DNA of 60,791 nucleotides from Bradyrhizobium uaiense (GCF_010811875.1 NZ_VKHP01000019.1:1-60791), one strand, 5' to 3'; counted from the first letter of the stretch, positions 17,854 through 27,369 are shown. Notes: a model not told the origin generated them from the sequence alone. Numbers and translations are program-made.

Positions 17854-19674
17854 TCAGCGGAACTGCAGGCCTTCGAACTGGCCGCTGCTGCGCCACTCGT
17901 CGATATATTTGAAGTAGGCCAGCGCGCCCGCCGGATAGCCGACATTGAGCTTCGCCGCCGGCCCCGGCTCGCGTCCCTCATTGTTGTAATAGCCGGGCGT
18001 GCAATCGGGCCCGCCGATCATCCGGCCGACCGCGGTCAGCAGCAATTCGACCCAGCGGTTCTCGGCGTCCTTGCTGACTTCGATTTCCTTGAAGCCGTTG
18101 TGCTGCGCGTGACCGACCATCAGGGCGATGGTGCGCGCCGCCTCGGTCAGGTTGTGCGGCACGTTGGAGATCAAATTGGCGCCCTGCGTCGGCTGCACGA
18201 AGAACAGGTTCGGGAAGCCATGCACATGGATGCCGTGCTTGCTGCGCATGCCCTCGGCCCAGTGCTCCGACAGCTTGATGCCGGCCCGGCCCGTCACGTC
18301 GAAACCCGCCCGGCGCTTGTATTCGGTGCCGACCTCGAAGCCGGATGCGTAGATGATGCAGTCGAGCGGATATTCCTTGCCCGCGACGACGATCCCGTTC
18401 TCGGTGATCTCCTCGACGCCTTTGCCGTCGGTATCGACCAGATGCGTGCCCGGCGTGTTGAACGCCTGAAGATAGGCGTCGTGGAAGCATGGTCGCTTGC
18501 AGAGCTGACCGTACCAGGCCTTGAGATCCTTGGCCGTCTTGGGATCGCGGACGATGGTATCGACGCGGTTGCGGATCTCCTCCATCTTTTCGAAGTCGGA
18601 ATCCTCGAACGCCGCCCGCATGTTTTCCACGGTGCGCTGCTCGCGCGGCAGCAGCATGACCTTGGCGCGGATCCGCTTCGACAGGTCGGTCCAACCGTCC
18701 TGCACCAGATCTTCCTCGGCGGATCCACCGGCCTGGTTGGCGGTGAAATTCTCCAGCCAGCGCTGTTGCCAGCCCGGCGTCGCGATATCGGCAAACCAGT
18801 CGGGATCGATCGGGCCATTGCCGCGCACATCGACCGACGACGGCGTGCGCTGGAACACATAGAGCTCCTTGCAGGCGCGCGCGAGGTGCGGGATGCACTG
18901 CACCGACGTCGCCCCGGTGCCGATGATACCGACGCGCTTGTCGGCAAGCTTATTCATCAAGGCGCCCCTGGGATCGCCGCCGGTGTAGTCGTAATCCCAA
19001 CGGCTGGTGTGGAACGAGTGGCCCTTGAAGCGCTCGATGCCGGGAATGCCGGGCAGCTTCGGCACATGCAGCGGACCGGTGCCGATGCCGACATATTGCG
19101 CGGTGAAGGCGTCGCCCCTTGTGGTGCGGATGATCCAGCGCGAATGCGCGGCGTCCCAATCGAGGCTCGTCACCTCGGTGTGGAACAGCGCATTGTCGTA
19201 GAGATTGAACTGCCGGCCGATCCGCTGGCAATGCGCCAGGATTTCGGGCGCATGCGCGTATTTCTCCGTCGGCATGTGGCCGGTCTCTTCGAGCAGCGGC
19301 ATGTAGACCATCGACGCGGTGTCGCATTGCGCGCCGGGATATCGGTTCCAGTACCATGTGCCGCCGAAATCGCCGCCCTTCTCGACAATGCGGACATCCT
19401 TGACGCCGGCCTCGGTCAGCCGCGCCGCGGTGGCGAGCCCGGCAAAGCCGCCGCCGATGAAAGCGAAGGTGACGTGGTCAGTCTTCGCCGCGCGCGCCAC
19501 GACCGGCGTGTAGGGATCCTCGAGATAATGCGCGAGCTGGTCCTTGATCTGGAGATACTGGTCGTTGCCGTCGGGACGCAGCCGCTTGTTGCGCTCCTCC
19601 TGATATTTCCGGCGCAGCCGCTCCTTGTCGATCGCGGAGGGCTTTGCGTCACGGGCTTGCTCGGTCATCGTCAT
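17854..19674 (-). CDS. Baeyer-Villiger monooxygenase (class B flavoprotein)
   Basis: The product is 606 aa, longer than cyclohexanone monooxygenase because of an N-terminal extension of about 65 residues. The FAD Rossmann motif is FIGGGFAGLATAARL (about 72-86), followed by GGTWYWNRYPGAQCD. The BVMO fingerprint FKGHSFHTSRWD spans about 216-227. A second nucleotide site, GIIGTGATSVQ, binds NADPH. It would insert one oxygen next to a ketone, giving an ester or lactone. ATG 19674 was chosen although the ribosome-binding site is weak; the longest frame runs far into the next gene. It lies 50 bp upstream of the sulfatase-like gene and 48 bp downstream of the acyl-CoA dehydrogenase. Confidence 0.88.
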   Translation of the reverse strand: MTMTEQARDAKPSAIDKERLRRKYQEERNKRLRPDGNDQYLQIKDQLAHYLEDPYTPVVARAAKTDHVTFAFIGGGFAGLATAARLTEAGVKDVRIVEKGGDFGGTWYWNRYPGAQCDTASMVYMPLLEETGHMPTEKYAHAPEILAHCQRIGRQFNLYDNALFHTEVTSLDWDAAHSRWIIRTTRGDAFTAQYVGIGTGPLHVPKLPGIPGIERFKGHSFHTSRWDYDYTGGDPRGALMNKLADKRVGIIGTGATSVQCIPHLARACKELYVFQRTPSSVDVRGNGPIDPDWFADIATPGWQQRWLENFTANQAGGSAEEDLVQDGWTDLSKRIRAKVMLLPREQRTVENMRAAFEDSDFEKMEEIRNRVDTIVRDPKTAKDLKAWYGQLCKRPCFHDAYLQAFNTPGTHLVDTDGKGVEEITENGIVVAGKEYPLDCIIYASGFEVGTEYKRRAGFDVTGRAGIKLSEHWAEGMRSKHGIHVHGFPNLFFVQPTQGANLISNVPHNLTEAARTIALMVGHAQHNGFKEIEVSKDAENRWVELLLTAVGRMIGGPDCTPGYYNNEGREPGPAAKLNVGYPAGALAYFKYIDEWRSSGQFEGLQFR

Positions 19675-19721
19675 CGGAAGGCGCCTCGTTCTGGGAAATT
19701 CGGCGGACACTGTAGCGCCGC

Positions 19722-20966
19722 TCAGGCGGGACGTGCAGCAAGATAGGGCGAGTTGGCGATCGACCAGTCCGGCATCGGCTCCATCCGGAAGATCTGCCGC
19801 AGATGCACCTCGTCGGGCCCGTCGCCGATCCGCAACAGCCGTCCCCAGGCCAGCGCCTGATGGATCGGCGTGTCGTCGGAGCCGCCCATTGCGCCGAACA
19901 CCTGCATGGCGCGGTCGGCGATCTTCTGCAGTATCGCCGGCACCGCGACCTTGATCAGAGACACGTCGCGCCAGGCGCCATGATGGCCGGCCTGATCCAG
20001 CCGCCAGGCGCAGCGATAGGCAAGCAACCGCGCCTGCTCCAGCTCGACGCGAGCTTCGGCGATCCAGCGCTGGACGGTGTCGTACTGGATCACGGTACGG
20101 CCGAACGCGCTGCGCTCCCCGGCGCGCGCCATCATCAGCTCGATCAGGAGCTCGCAGAGACCGATCGAGCGCATGCAGTGGTGGATGCGCGCCGGCCCGA
20201 GCCGGACCTGCGCGACCTTGAAGCCCTCGCCCTCGGCGCCTAGCAGGTTTTCCGCGGGCACCCGGACATCGTCGAACACGAGCTCGCCGATCGGCGCGAC
20301 ATGATCTTCGCAGCCCATCCAGCGCAGCCGCCGCACCAGCCGCACGCCGGGCGCATCCATCGGCACGATGATGCAGGAATGCCGGCTGGTACGCTCGGCG
20401 CCGGCATCCGTGACGCCCATGACGATCAGGAAGCTGCAGCTTGGATGCGCGGCGCCGGTGATGAACCATTTGCGGCCGTTGATCACATAGTGATCGCCGT
20501 CACGCACCATCCGTGTCGCGATGTTCGTGGCATCGGACGACGCCACGTCGGGCTCGGTCATGCCAAAGGCGGAGCGCGTCTCAGCGTTGAGGAGCGGCGC
20601 CAGCCAGCGCGTCTTCTGTTCCGGCGTCGCGCAATTCTGCAACGCGATCATGTTCGGGACGTCGGGTGCCTGGCAGTTGAACACCTCCGGCGCCCAGAAC
20701 AGCCGTCCCATGATCTCCGCCAGCGGCGCGTAGTCGAGATTGGACAGCCGCGTGCCCGGCTCGTCCGCGGCAAGTTCGGGCAGGCCGAGATTCCACAGTC
20801 CCGCCGCGCGGGCCTTCTGCTGCAACTCGGCCATGAAGGGCGGCGTGTCGTTGTGGGCGCGGACGTGGTCGAGCCAGGCGCGATGGCGCGGCAGCACCTC
20901 CTGCTCGAAGAAGGCCAGCAGATCGCGCCGCCAACGCTCCGATCGCTCGGACAGACCGAAATCCAT
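19722..20966 (-). CDS. Acyl-CoA dehydrogenase family protein
   Basis: The product is about 414 aa with the classic fold: an alpha-helical N-terminus, a mid domain with FGMTEPDVASSDATNIATRM and KWFITGAAH, and a C-terminal helical bundle ending in LRIGDGPDEVHLRQIFRME. The flavoprotein would desaturate an acyl-CoA thioester and pass electrons to ETF. GGGAGG directly precedes ATG 20966; an in-frame ATG at 20993 is the alternative. It is transcribed divergently from the IclR regulator and probably leads an operon with the BVMO and sulfatase-like genes. Confidence 0.88.
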   Translation of the reverse strand: MDFGLSERSERWRRDLLAFFEQEVLPRHRAWLDHVRAHNDTPPFMAELQQKARAAGLWNLGLPELAADEPGTRLSNLDYAPLAEIMGRLFWAPEVFNCQAPDVPNMIALQNCATPEQKTRWLAPLLNAETRSAFGMTEPDVASSDATNIATRMVRDGDHYVINGRKWFITGAAHPSCSFLIVMGVTDAGAERTSRHSCIIVPMDAPGVRLVRRLRWMGCEDHVAPIGELVFDDVRVPAENLLGAEGEGFKVAQVRLGPARIHHCMRSIGLCELLIELMMARAGERSAFGRTVIQYDTVQRWIAEARVELEQARLLAYRCAWRLDQAGHHGAWRDVSLIKVAVPAILQKIADRAMQVFGAMGGSDDTPIHQALAWGRLLRIGDGPDEVHLRQIFRMEPMPDWSIANSPYLAARPA

Positions 20967-21068
20967 GCCGCCTCCCATCTTTGGACGGGACATAAGCCCA
21001 TATCGAAACGATTTGCAAATTCATTTCGATATATTGACAGACCAACCAAGATTTGACCATTATTTCGT
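20967..21068. promoter_or_regulatory. Divergent promoter region with inverted repeat (candidate IclR operator)
   Basis: TATCGAAA at 21001-21008 is the exact reverse complement of TTTCGATA at 21024-21031, and the spacer holds the perfect palindrome ATTTGCAAAT (21011-21020). A -35-like TTGACA is at 21034-21039, reading toward the IclR gene. The symmetry and position between regulator and target fit an IclR operator. The link to this IclR protein is inferred. Confidence 0.6.
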
Positions 21069-21857
21069 ATGGCGGCATTGTCCTCGCTCGAACCCCAGAC
21101 CGATCCGTCCTTTGCGACCACCTTGGCGCACGGGCTCGACCTGTTGGCCACCTTCCGCAACCACGCAGGTCCACTGTCGAATGCAGAGCTTGCCGAATAC
21201 ACCGGCCTGTCGCGGCCGACCGTCTCGCGCCTGACCTACACGCTGGAGCAGCTCGGCTACCTCAGGCGCGACGCCAAGGGCCGCTTCGTGCCCGGGCTCG
21301 GCGTGCTCGCCGCCGCCTATCCGGTGCTGTCGCAGCTCAAGGTCCGCCAGCTCGCGCGTCCCCTGATGCGCGACTTCGCTGCGTATACCGGTGGCACGGT
21401 ATCGATCGCGATGCCGTTCGGGCTCGACTTCATCTATGTCGAAACGCTGCGCACCACGGACGCGGTGCCGCACGTGCCTGACGTCGGTTTCGTCTCGTCG
21501 CTGGCGCCGACCGCGGTCGGGCGCGCCCTACTGTCGTTGTTCACCAAGGACGAACGCGACGCCTACGTCGCCCGCGTGAAGGCCGAACGTCCCGAGGAAC
21601 TCGACTATGTCGAGCGGCGCACGCTGCCGGACATCGAGCTCTGCAACGAGCGCGGCTTCGCCGTCTCGCTCGGCGAATGGCGGCGCGAGATCTTCGGCGT
21701 CGCCGCGCCGCTCTACCGCACGCCGACCGGCGAATGCCTGTCGGTCAATTGCGGCATCCCCTCGTTCCGCTTCAGCGCCGAGCAGATCGAGCGCGAATGC
21801 GGGCCGCGCATCCTCGGGCTCGCCCGCAGCATCCGCTCGCTGGTGGCCAACAGCTAG
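21069..21857 (+). CDS. IclR-family transcriptional regulator
   Basis: The product is 262 aa. The N-terminal winged helix reads LDLLATFRNHAGPLSNAELAEYTGLSRPTVSRLTYTLEQLGYL. The C-terminal effector domain has SLAPTAVGRALLS and ISVNCGIPSF-like segments of the IclR fold. It is divergent from the acyl-CoA dehydrogenase and probably controls that operon in response to an organic acid. I see no clear ribosome-binding site. Confidence 0.88.
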   Translation: MAALSSLEPQTDPSFATTLAHGLDLLATFRNHAGPLSNAELAEYTGLSRPTVSRLTYTLEQLGYLRRDAKGRFVPGLGVLAAAYPVLSQLKVRQLARPLMRDFAAYTGGTVSIAMPFGLDFIYVETLRTTDAVPHVPDVGFVSSLAPTAVGRALLSLFTKDERDAYVARVKAERPEELDYVERRTLPDIELCNERGFAVSLGEWRREIFGVAAPLYRTPTGECLSVNCGIPSFRFSAEQIERECGPRILGLARSIRSLVANS

Positions 21858-21950
21858 GGCAAGATCCGGAAGCGCGTGAGGCGCTTTCCCAGAGATCATG
21901 CATCAAGGTCCGCATCGCGCGAACGATGCGGCACATGGGGGGAGGACGAC

Positions 21951-22931
21951 ATGCGTGGCATCACGACCGCGATGGCCTTGCTCGTGGGCATCGTCACGGC
22001 GCTCTGCGGCAGCATTGGCGCTCGGGCACAGGACAATTATCCGAGCCGACCGATCCACACCATCGTGCCCTACCCCGCCGGCGGCATCGTCGACATCGTC
22101 GCGCGCGCGGTGACCGAGCAGGTCGGCCGCGACTGGAAGCAGACCGTCGTGGTGGAGGCGCGTCCCGGCGGCAACAGCAATATCGGCACCGCCGCAGTCG
22201 CGCGCAGCGAACCGGACGGCTACACCTGGCTTGTCACCGGCCCCGCCCTGCTGGTCAACCCCGATCTCTACAAAGATGCGGGCTGGAACGCGGCCAAGGA
22301 TTTCAGATGCGTCGGCCTCGCGGTCTGGAATCAAAGCGTCGCGCTGGTGCATCCGTCGATGCCGGTGAAGACCATCGGCGAATTCGTCGAACTGGCCCGC
22401 AAGCGGCCGGGAGAGTTCAACTTCGGCAATCCCGGCACGGGATCGTCGATCGACCTCAGCGCGCAGAAATTGTTTCAGGTCGCCGGAATCAAGCTGACCA
22501 ATGTCGGCTACAAAGGCCAACCACAGGCACTGATCGACCTGATGACCAACCTGATGCATTTCGAGATCATCTCGCTCGAGCTGGCTCTGCCGCACATCAA
22601 GGCCGGTAGCGTCAAGCCACTCGCGGTGTTCACCGACAAGCGCGTCCCCGACCTGCCCGACGTTCCGACGATCGCGGAGGCCGGCTTTGCCGAGGCCGCC
22701 TACGTGCCCTGGTACGGCATCTACGTCCCGGCCGCGACGCCGGCGCCGCTGCTCGCCAGGATCAATGCGGCGATCAACAAGGCGCTACAGAACTCCGACG
22801 TGCAGCGCCAGCTCTCGCTCGCCAACATTCCCGGCAAGCCGATGTCGCTCGACGAGCTCGCCGAGCTGATGAAAGTCGATCAGCAAAAGCTGACAACCGT
22901 CATCAAGACCTCGGGAATGGCGCTTCAGTAG
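21951..22931 (+). CDS. Bug-family (tripartite tricarboxylate transporter) substrate-binding protein
   Basis: The product is 326 aa with a signal peptide ending in GARAQ and the family start DNYPSRPIHTIVPYPAGGIVDIVARAV. LLVNPDLY and YVPWYGIYVPAATPAPL are typical Bug segments. These periplasmic proteins bind carboxylates and deliver them to TctAB membrane partners. No TctA or TctB gene lies in the window, so it is an orphan, as is common for this family. GGGGGGAGG gives it a very strong ribosome-binding site at ATG 21951. Confidence 0.88.
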   Translation: MRGITTAMALLVGIVTALCGSIGARAQDNYPSRPIHTIVPYPAGGIVDIVARAVTEQVGRDWKQTVVVEARPGGNSNIGTAAVARSEPDGYTWLVTGPALLVNPDLYKDAGWNAAKDFRCVGLAVWNQSVALVHPSMPVKTIGEFVELARKRPGEFNFGNPGTGSSIDLSAQKLFQVAGIKLTNVGYKGQPQALIDLMTNLMHFEIISLELALPHIKAGSVKPLAVFTDKRVPDLPDVPTIAEAGFAEAAYVPWYGIYVPAATPAPLLARINAAINKALQNSDVQRQLSLANIPGKPMSLDELAELMKVDQQKLTTVIKTSGMALQ

Positions 22932-22957
22932 AGTCCGATTCAACCGTCAAACAGCTT

Positions 22958-23040
22958 GTTCAGTGTCATCGCCCGGCTTGACCGGGGCGATCCAGAATTC
23001 CAGAGACGATTGCGCTTGAACCGATAAGGCCGCTTCGCAT
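22958..23040. repeat. Intergenic palindromic repeat, family 5
   Basis: The segment contains TCATCGCCCGGCTTGACCGG, then GGGCGATCCAGAATTCCAGAG, a form common in Bradyrhizobium intergenic DNA. It lies between the Bug protein gene and the MFS gene. Related CCGGGACGACG-type blocks occur at 60466-60607. Confidence 0.5.
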
Positions 23041-23114
23041 ACGCATCATGCAGCGGTACGGCTGGGGAACGGGATGCCGGCATAGTACACCACGGCCTGG
23101 AGACATTTTCAGGC

Positions 23115-24512
23115 ATGCTCGAGAAGACCCCGACCACCGCGGCTGCGGCGCTGATCACCGATGGATTGCCTTGGGAGACCCGGCGCTGGGCGGTGGCTGC
23201 GATCTTCACGGCGCTGGCGATGGCCTCGCTCGACACCGCGATCGCCAATATCGCGCTGCCCGCGATCGCCAACGATCTGCATGTCAGCCCTGCCGAAGTG
23301 GTCTGGGTCGTCAACGTCTACCAGATAGCGCTGGTCGCAACGCTGCTGCCGCTCGGTGCGCTCGGCGAAATCGTCGGCCACCAGCGGATCTATCTCGGCG
23401 GGCTCCTGCTGTTCACGCTGGCGTCACTCGGCTGCGCGCTGGCCTGGTCGCTGCCGAGCCTGCTGGTCGCGCGCACCTTGCAGGGGCTCGGCGCCAGCGG
23501 CCTCATGAGTGTCAACACTGCGCTGGTGCGCTTCGTCTATCCGAGCCGGATGCACGGCCGTGGCTTCGGCCACAATGCGCTCGTGGTCGCGACCGCCTTT
23601 ACACTCGGGCCGACCATCGCCTCCGGCATCCTCGCGCTCGGTCCGTGGCCCTGGCTGTTCGCCGTCAACATTCCCTTCGGCGTCCTCGCAGTGCTGATCG
23701 GCATGAAGACGCTGCCTAAGACGCCGCGCGCCACCCACACCTTCGACTTTGCCGGCGCCGCGCTGGCCTGCGCCTGCCTCGGCCTGTTCATTATCGGAAT
23801 CGGCAGCGCCGCCCACAAGGCTGCCCCCGCGCTTGTCATCGCCGAACTCGTCGGCGCGCTGTTGTTGGGCTGGATCCTGACCCGACGGCATGCCGATCAT
23901 CCAGCGCCGATGCTGCCGATCGACCTGTTCCGCCGGCCGATCTTCGCGCTGTCGGCTGCGACTGCGGTCTGCTCATTCGCTGTGCAGGGCCTCGCCTTCG
24001 TGTCGCTGCCGTTCTACTTCGAGGACATACTGCACCGCTCGCAAGTCGAGACCGGGTTCTTCATGACGCCCTGGCCGCTGGTGGTCGCCTTCATGGCGCC
24101 GATCGGCGGCCGGCTGTCGGATCGCTATCCGGCCGGCATCCTCGGCGGCATCGGCATGCTGCTGCTGGGGCTTGGCATGGCGCTGCTCGCGACCCTGCCG
24201 GCCGAGCCGAGCGTCGCCAACATCGTCTGGCGCACGATGGTCTGCGGCATCGGCTTCGGCTTCTTCCAGACCCCCAACATGAAGGCGATCATGTCGAGCG
24301 CGCCGTCGCATCGCAGCGGCAGTGCCAGCGGCATCGTTGCGACCGCGCGGCTGATCGGGCAGACCACCGGCGCTGCGCTGGCCGCACTCTGCTTCGCATT
24401 GGCCGATCGCGAGGGCGCCACCGTGGCGCTGGCGCTGGGTGCCGGATTTGGCGTGCTCGGCAGCATCATGAGCTTCCTGCGTCTGGCCGTCGCCTCACCG
24501 CAAAAGTCATGA
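23115..24512 (+). CDS. MFS transporter, DHA2 (EmrB/QacA-like) type
   Basis: The product is 465 aa with about fourteen hydrophobic segments. It shows LDTAIANIALPAIANDLHVSPAEVVWVVNVYQIA (TM1 region, motif D1 of DHA2 exporters) and LVARTLQGLGASGLMSVNTALVR. These carriers export drugs or small metabolites using the proton gradient. ATG 23115 follows GGAGA at a slightly long distance. No regulator is adjacent. Confidence 0.82.
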   Translation: MLEKTPTTAAAALITDGLPWETRRWAVAAIFTALAMASLDTAIANIALPAIANDLHVSPAEVVWVVNVYQIALVATLLPLGALGEIVGHQRIYLGGLLLFTLASLGCALAWSLPSLLVARTLQGLGASGLMSVNTALVRFVYPSRMHGRGFGHNALVVATAFTLGPTIASGILALGPWPWLFAVNIPFGVLAVLIGMKTLPKTPRATHTFDFAGAALACACLGLFIIGIGSAAHKAAPALVIAELVGALLLGWILTRRHADHPAPMLPIDLFRRPIFALSAATAVCSFAVQGLAFVSLPFYFEDILHRSQVETGFFMTPWPLVVAFMAPIGGRLSDRYPAGILGGIGMLLLGLGMALLATLPAEPSVANIVWRTMVCGIGFGFFQTPNMKAIMSSAPSHRSGSASGIVATARLIGQTTGAALAALCFALADREGATVALALGAGFGVLGSIMSFLRLAVASPQKS

Positions 24513-24666
24513 CAGGCATGTGATGCGCGCAGGGGCGCGACCATACACCGCGCCATCAACTTTCTTCCGCGCTGCAAGCGCATATTCTTGATTTGAACCG
24601 TTCCAGTTTCGAGGCCAACATCGCCCCGAAGTCCAATCGGAGGATTGGACCATTCAGGGGAAAGCG

Positions 24667-25116
24667 ATGGCAAACCTCAAAATCAACGGCAAGACAATCA
24701 ATGTAGACGTCGAGGACGACACGCCACTGCTGTGGGCGATTCGCGAGAATGTCGGATTGACGGGGACCAAATACGGCTGCGGCATTGCACAATGCGGCGC
24801 CTGCACCGTGCATGTCGACGGCGTCGCGATACGCTCCTGCGGCATTACGGTGAACGAAGCGGCGGGCAAGGAGATCACCACCATAGAAGGTCTCGCGGCG
24901 GGCGGCGTGATGCACAAGGTGCAGCTCGCCTGGATCGCCAGCGACGTGCCGCAATGCGGCTATTGCCAGAGCGGCATGATCATGGCGGTGGCGGCGCTGC
25001 TGAAGGAAAACCCGAAGCCATCCGACGACGACATCAACGACGCCATCACCAATATCTGCCGCTGCGGCACCTTCCAACAGGTGCGCGAGGCGATCCATGC
25101 TGCCGCGAACACGTGA
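24667..25116 (+). CDS. [2Fe-2S] subunit of a molybdenum hydroxylase (IorA-like)
   Basis: The product is 149 aa with two iron-sulfur sites: an N-terminal plant-type cluster (C38, C43, C46, C58) and a C-terminal cluster (C97, C100, C131, C133). This is the small electron-transfer subunit of xanthine-dehydrogenase-family enzymes that lack a FAD subunit. AGGGG precedes the ATG. The molybdopterin subunit starts 10 nt after its stop. No adjacent cytochrome gene is present, so the electron acceptor is unclear. Confidence 0.9.
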   Translation: MANLKINGKTINVDVEDDTPLLWAIRENVGLTGTKYGCGIAQCGACTVHVDGVAIRSCGITVNEAAGKEITTIEGLAAGGVMHKVQLAWIASDVPQCGYCQSGMIMAVAALLKENPKPSDDDINDAITNICRCGTFQQVREAIHAAANT

Positions 25117-25126
25117 GGAGGGAGCG

Positions 25127-27313
25127 ATGAACCAGCACGTCATACCCAAACTCAATCGCCGCGCCTTCGTGATCGGCACCGCAACCGCAGGCGCCGGTCT
25201 CGCGCTCGGCCTCGATCTTCCGTTCGGCGGCCCCGCCGTGGTGCGCGCGGCCGACGGCGCGCCTGAAGTCAACGCTTGGGTGGTGATCCGGCCCGACGAC
25301 ACCGTGGTGATCCGCATCGCCCGCTCCGAGATGGGCCAGGGCACGCTCACCGGCCTCGCCCAGCTCGTCGCCGAGGAGCTGGAATGCGACTGGTCGAAGG
25401 TTACGACCGAATATCCGACACCCGGCCAGAGCGTCGCCCGCAAGCGCGCCTGGGGCGATTTCTCCACCGGCGGCAGCCGCGGCATCCGCACCTCGCAGGA
25501 CTATGTCCGCAAGGGCGGCGCCACCGCGCGCGTGATGCTGATCCAGGCCGCTGCCAATGAGTGGAAGGTGCCTGCCGCCGAGTGCAAGGCCGCAAACAGC
25601 GTCATCACCCACACGCCCTCGGGCAAGACGACGACCTACGGCAAGGTCGCGGAGGCCGCCGCCAAGCTCGAACCGCCGGCCGACGTCAAGCTGAAGGACC
25701 CGAAGGACTGGACCATTGCCGGCAAGGGTCTGAAGCGGCTCGACACAACAGACAAGACCACGGGCAAGATGATCTACGGCATCGACGTCAAGCTGCCGGG
25801 CATGCTGAACGCCGCGATCAAGGACTGCCCGGTGTTCGGCGGCAAGGTGAAGAGCTTTGACGAGGCCAAGGTATCCGGCATGAAGGGCGTCAAGAAGGTG
25901 GTGCCGGTCGGCGACAGCGCGGTTGCGGTCGTCGCCGACACCTGGTGGCACGCCAAGACCGCGCTGGATGCGCTGCCGATCGTCTGGGACGAAGGCGACA
26001 ACGCAAAGGTCTCCAGCGAGACGATCGCGAAGTGGCTGGCCGAAGGGCTCGACAATGCGCAGCCGGCCTATGTCGGCAACCAGAATGGCGACGCCAAGGC
26101 TGCGATCGCAGGCGCGGCCAAGAAGGTGGAAGCTGTCTACAGCTATCCCTTCCAGAACCACGCCACGATGGAGCCGATGAACGCCACCGTGCTCTACACA
26201 CCTGACAAATGCGAGGTGTGGTGCGGCACGCAGAATGGCGAGGCCGCGTTCGCGGCGGCGCTCGAAGCCTCGGGCCTGCCGGCGGACAAGGTCGACGTGC
26301 ACAAGCTGATGCTCGGCGGCGGCTTCGGCCGGCGCGGCATGACCGACTATGTCCGGCAGGCGGTGGCGATCGCCAAGCAGATGCCGGGCACGCCGATCAA
26401 GCTGTTGTGGTCGCGCGAAGAGGACATGCAGCACGGCAAGTATCACCCGGTCACGCAGTGCAAGCTGACCGGCGCGTTCGACGCCGACAACAACCTGGTC
26501 GCGCTGCACTACCGGCTGTCGGGTCAATCCATCCTGTTCTCGGTGCGCCCCGAAGCATTGCAGAACGGCATGGACCCCGCCGCATTCCAGGGCGTCGCGC
26601 AATCCGGCGAGGCCGCTATCGGCTACTCCGTGCCGAATCTGCTGGTCGAGCATTCCATGCGCAATCCGCACGTCCCGCCGGGCTTCTGGCGCGGCGTCAA
26701 TGTCAATCACAACGCGATCTACATGGAATGCTTCATGGACGAGTTGGCCCAGGCTGCCGGCCAGGACCCGCTCGAATTCCGCCGCAAGCTGATGGGCAAG
26801 AACCCCAAGCATCTCGCGGTGCTCAACGCCGTGGCCGAGAAGATCGGCTGGAGCACCCCGGCGCCAAAGGGCGTGTATCGCGGCATCGCGCAGGTGATGG
26901 GCTATGGCAGCTATGTCGCCGGCGCCGCCGAGATCTCGGTGACCGACGGCAGCAAGATCAAGGTGCATCGCATCGTCGCCTCCACCGATCCCGGCTATGT
27001 CGTCAATCCGGCGCAGGTGGAGCGGCAGATCGCGGGCTCATTCGTCTACGGGCTGAGCGCGCTGTTCTATGGCGGCTGCACCGTGAAGGACGGCCGCATC
27101 GAGCAAACCAATTTCGACACCTACAACTCGATGCGCATCAATGAAATGCCGAAGGTGGAGGCGGTGATGGTACCGAGCGGCGGGTTCTGGGGCGGCGTCG
27201 GCGAGCCGACCATCGGCGTTGCGGCGCCGGCGGTGCTGAATGCCTATTTCGCGGCGACGGGAAAGCGCATCCGCTCCTTCCCGCTGCGCAACCAGAACAT
27301 CTCCTTCGCCTGA
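25127..27313 (+). CDS. Molybdopterin-binding subunit, isoquinoline 1-oxidoreductase beta-like
   Basis: The product is 728 aa. It begins with a Tat motif (NRRAFVIG), so the heterodimer should be exported folded. Molybdopterin-binding segments include MGQGTLTGLAQLVAEEL, GGGFGRRGMTDYVRQA (about 390-405) and GFWRGVNVNHNAIYMECFMDELA. The C-terminal GVGEPTIGVAAPAV holds the active-site glutamate of the family. IorB-like enzymes hydroxylate N-heterocycles or oxidise aldehydes. Unlike the NicB-like protein at 42101-45643, it has no cytochrome c extension. A strong terminator follows. Confidence 0.88.
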   Translation: MNQHVIPKLNRRAFVIGTATAGAGLALGLDLPFGGPAVVRAADGAPEVNAWVVIRPDDTVVIRIARSEMGQGTLTGLAQLVAEELECDWSKVTTEYPTPGQSVARKRAWGDFSTGGSRGIRTSQDYVRKGGATARVMLIQAAANEWKVPAAECKAANSVITHTPSGKTTTYGKVAEAAAKLEPPADVKLKDPKDWTIAGKGLKRLDTTDKTTGKMIYGIDVKLPGMLNAAIKDCPVFGGKVKSFDEAKVSGMKGVKKVVPVGDSAVAVVADTWWHAKTALDALPIVWDEGDNAKVSSETIAKWLAEGLDNAQPAYVGNQNGDAKAAIAGAAKKVEAVYSYPFQNHATMEPMNATVLYTPDKCEVWCGTQNGEAAFAAALEASGLPADKVDVHKLMLGGGFGRRGMTDYVRQAVAIAKQMPGTPIKLLWSREEDMQHGKYHPVTQCKLTGAFDADNNLVALHYRLSGQSILFSVRPEALQNGMDPAAFQGVAQSGEAAIGYSVPNLLVEHSMRNPHVPPGFWRGVNVNHNAIYMECFMDELAQAAGQDPLEFRRKLMGKNPKHLAVLNAVAEKIGWSTPAPKGVYRGIAQVMGYGSYVAGAAEISVTDGSKIKVHRIVASTDPGYVVNPAQVERQIAGSFVYGLSALFYGGCTVKDGRIEQTNFDTYNSMRINEMPKVEAVMVPSGGFWGGVGEPTIGVAAPAVLNAYFAATGKRIRSFPLRNQNISFA

Positions 27314-27320
27314 TCAAACC

Positions 27321-27355
27321 GGAAGCGGCGGCCCGACCGCCGCCGCTTCCTTTTT
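27321..27355 (+). terminator. Rho-independent terminator before the sox genes
   Basis: A perfect 12-bp stem (27321-27332 with 27339-27350), a 6-nt loop and five T residues (27351-27355) make the best intrinsic terminator in the window. It ends the molybdenum hydroxylase operon only 14 nt before the soxF-like ATG. Confidence 0.9.
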
Positions 27356-27369
27356 CCGGATTGTCGTGC

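Noticed and set aside
16211..19746. Two long plus-strand frames (568 and 664 codons) opposite the sulfatase-like and BVMO genes
   Set aside because: They mirror recognised genes codon for codon, lack domains and ribosome-binding sites.
25046..26968. 640-codon frame antisense to the molybdopterin subunit
   Set aside because: Sense-strand product has clear family motifs and a Tat signal; the antisense product is compositionally biased.
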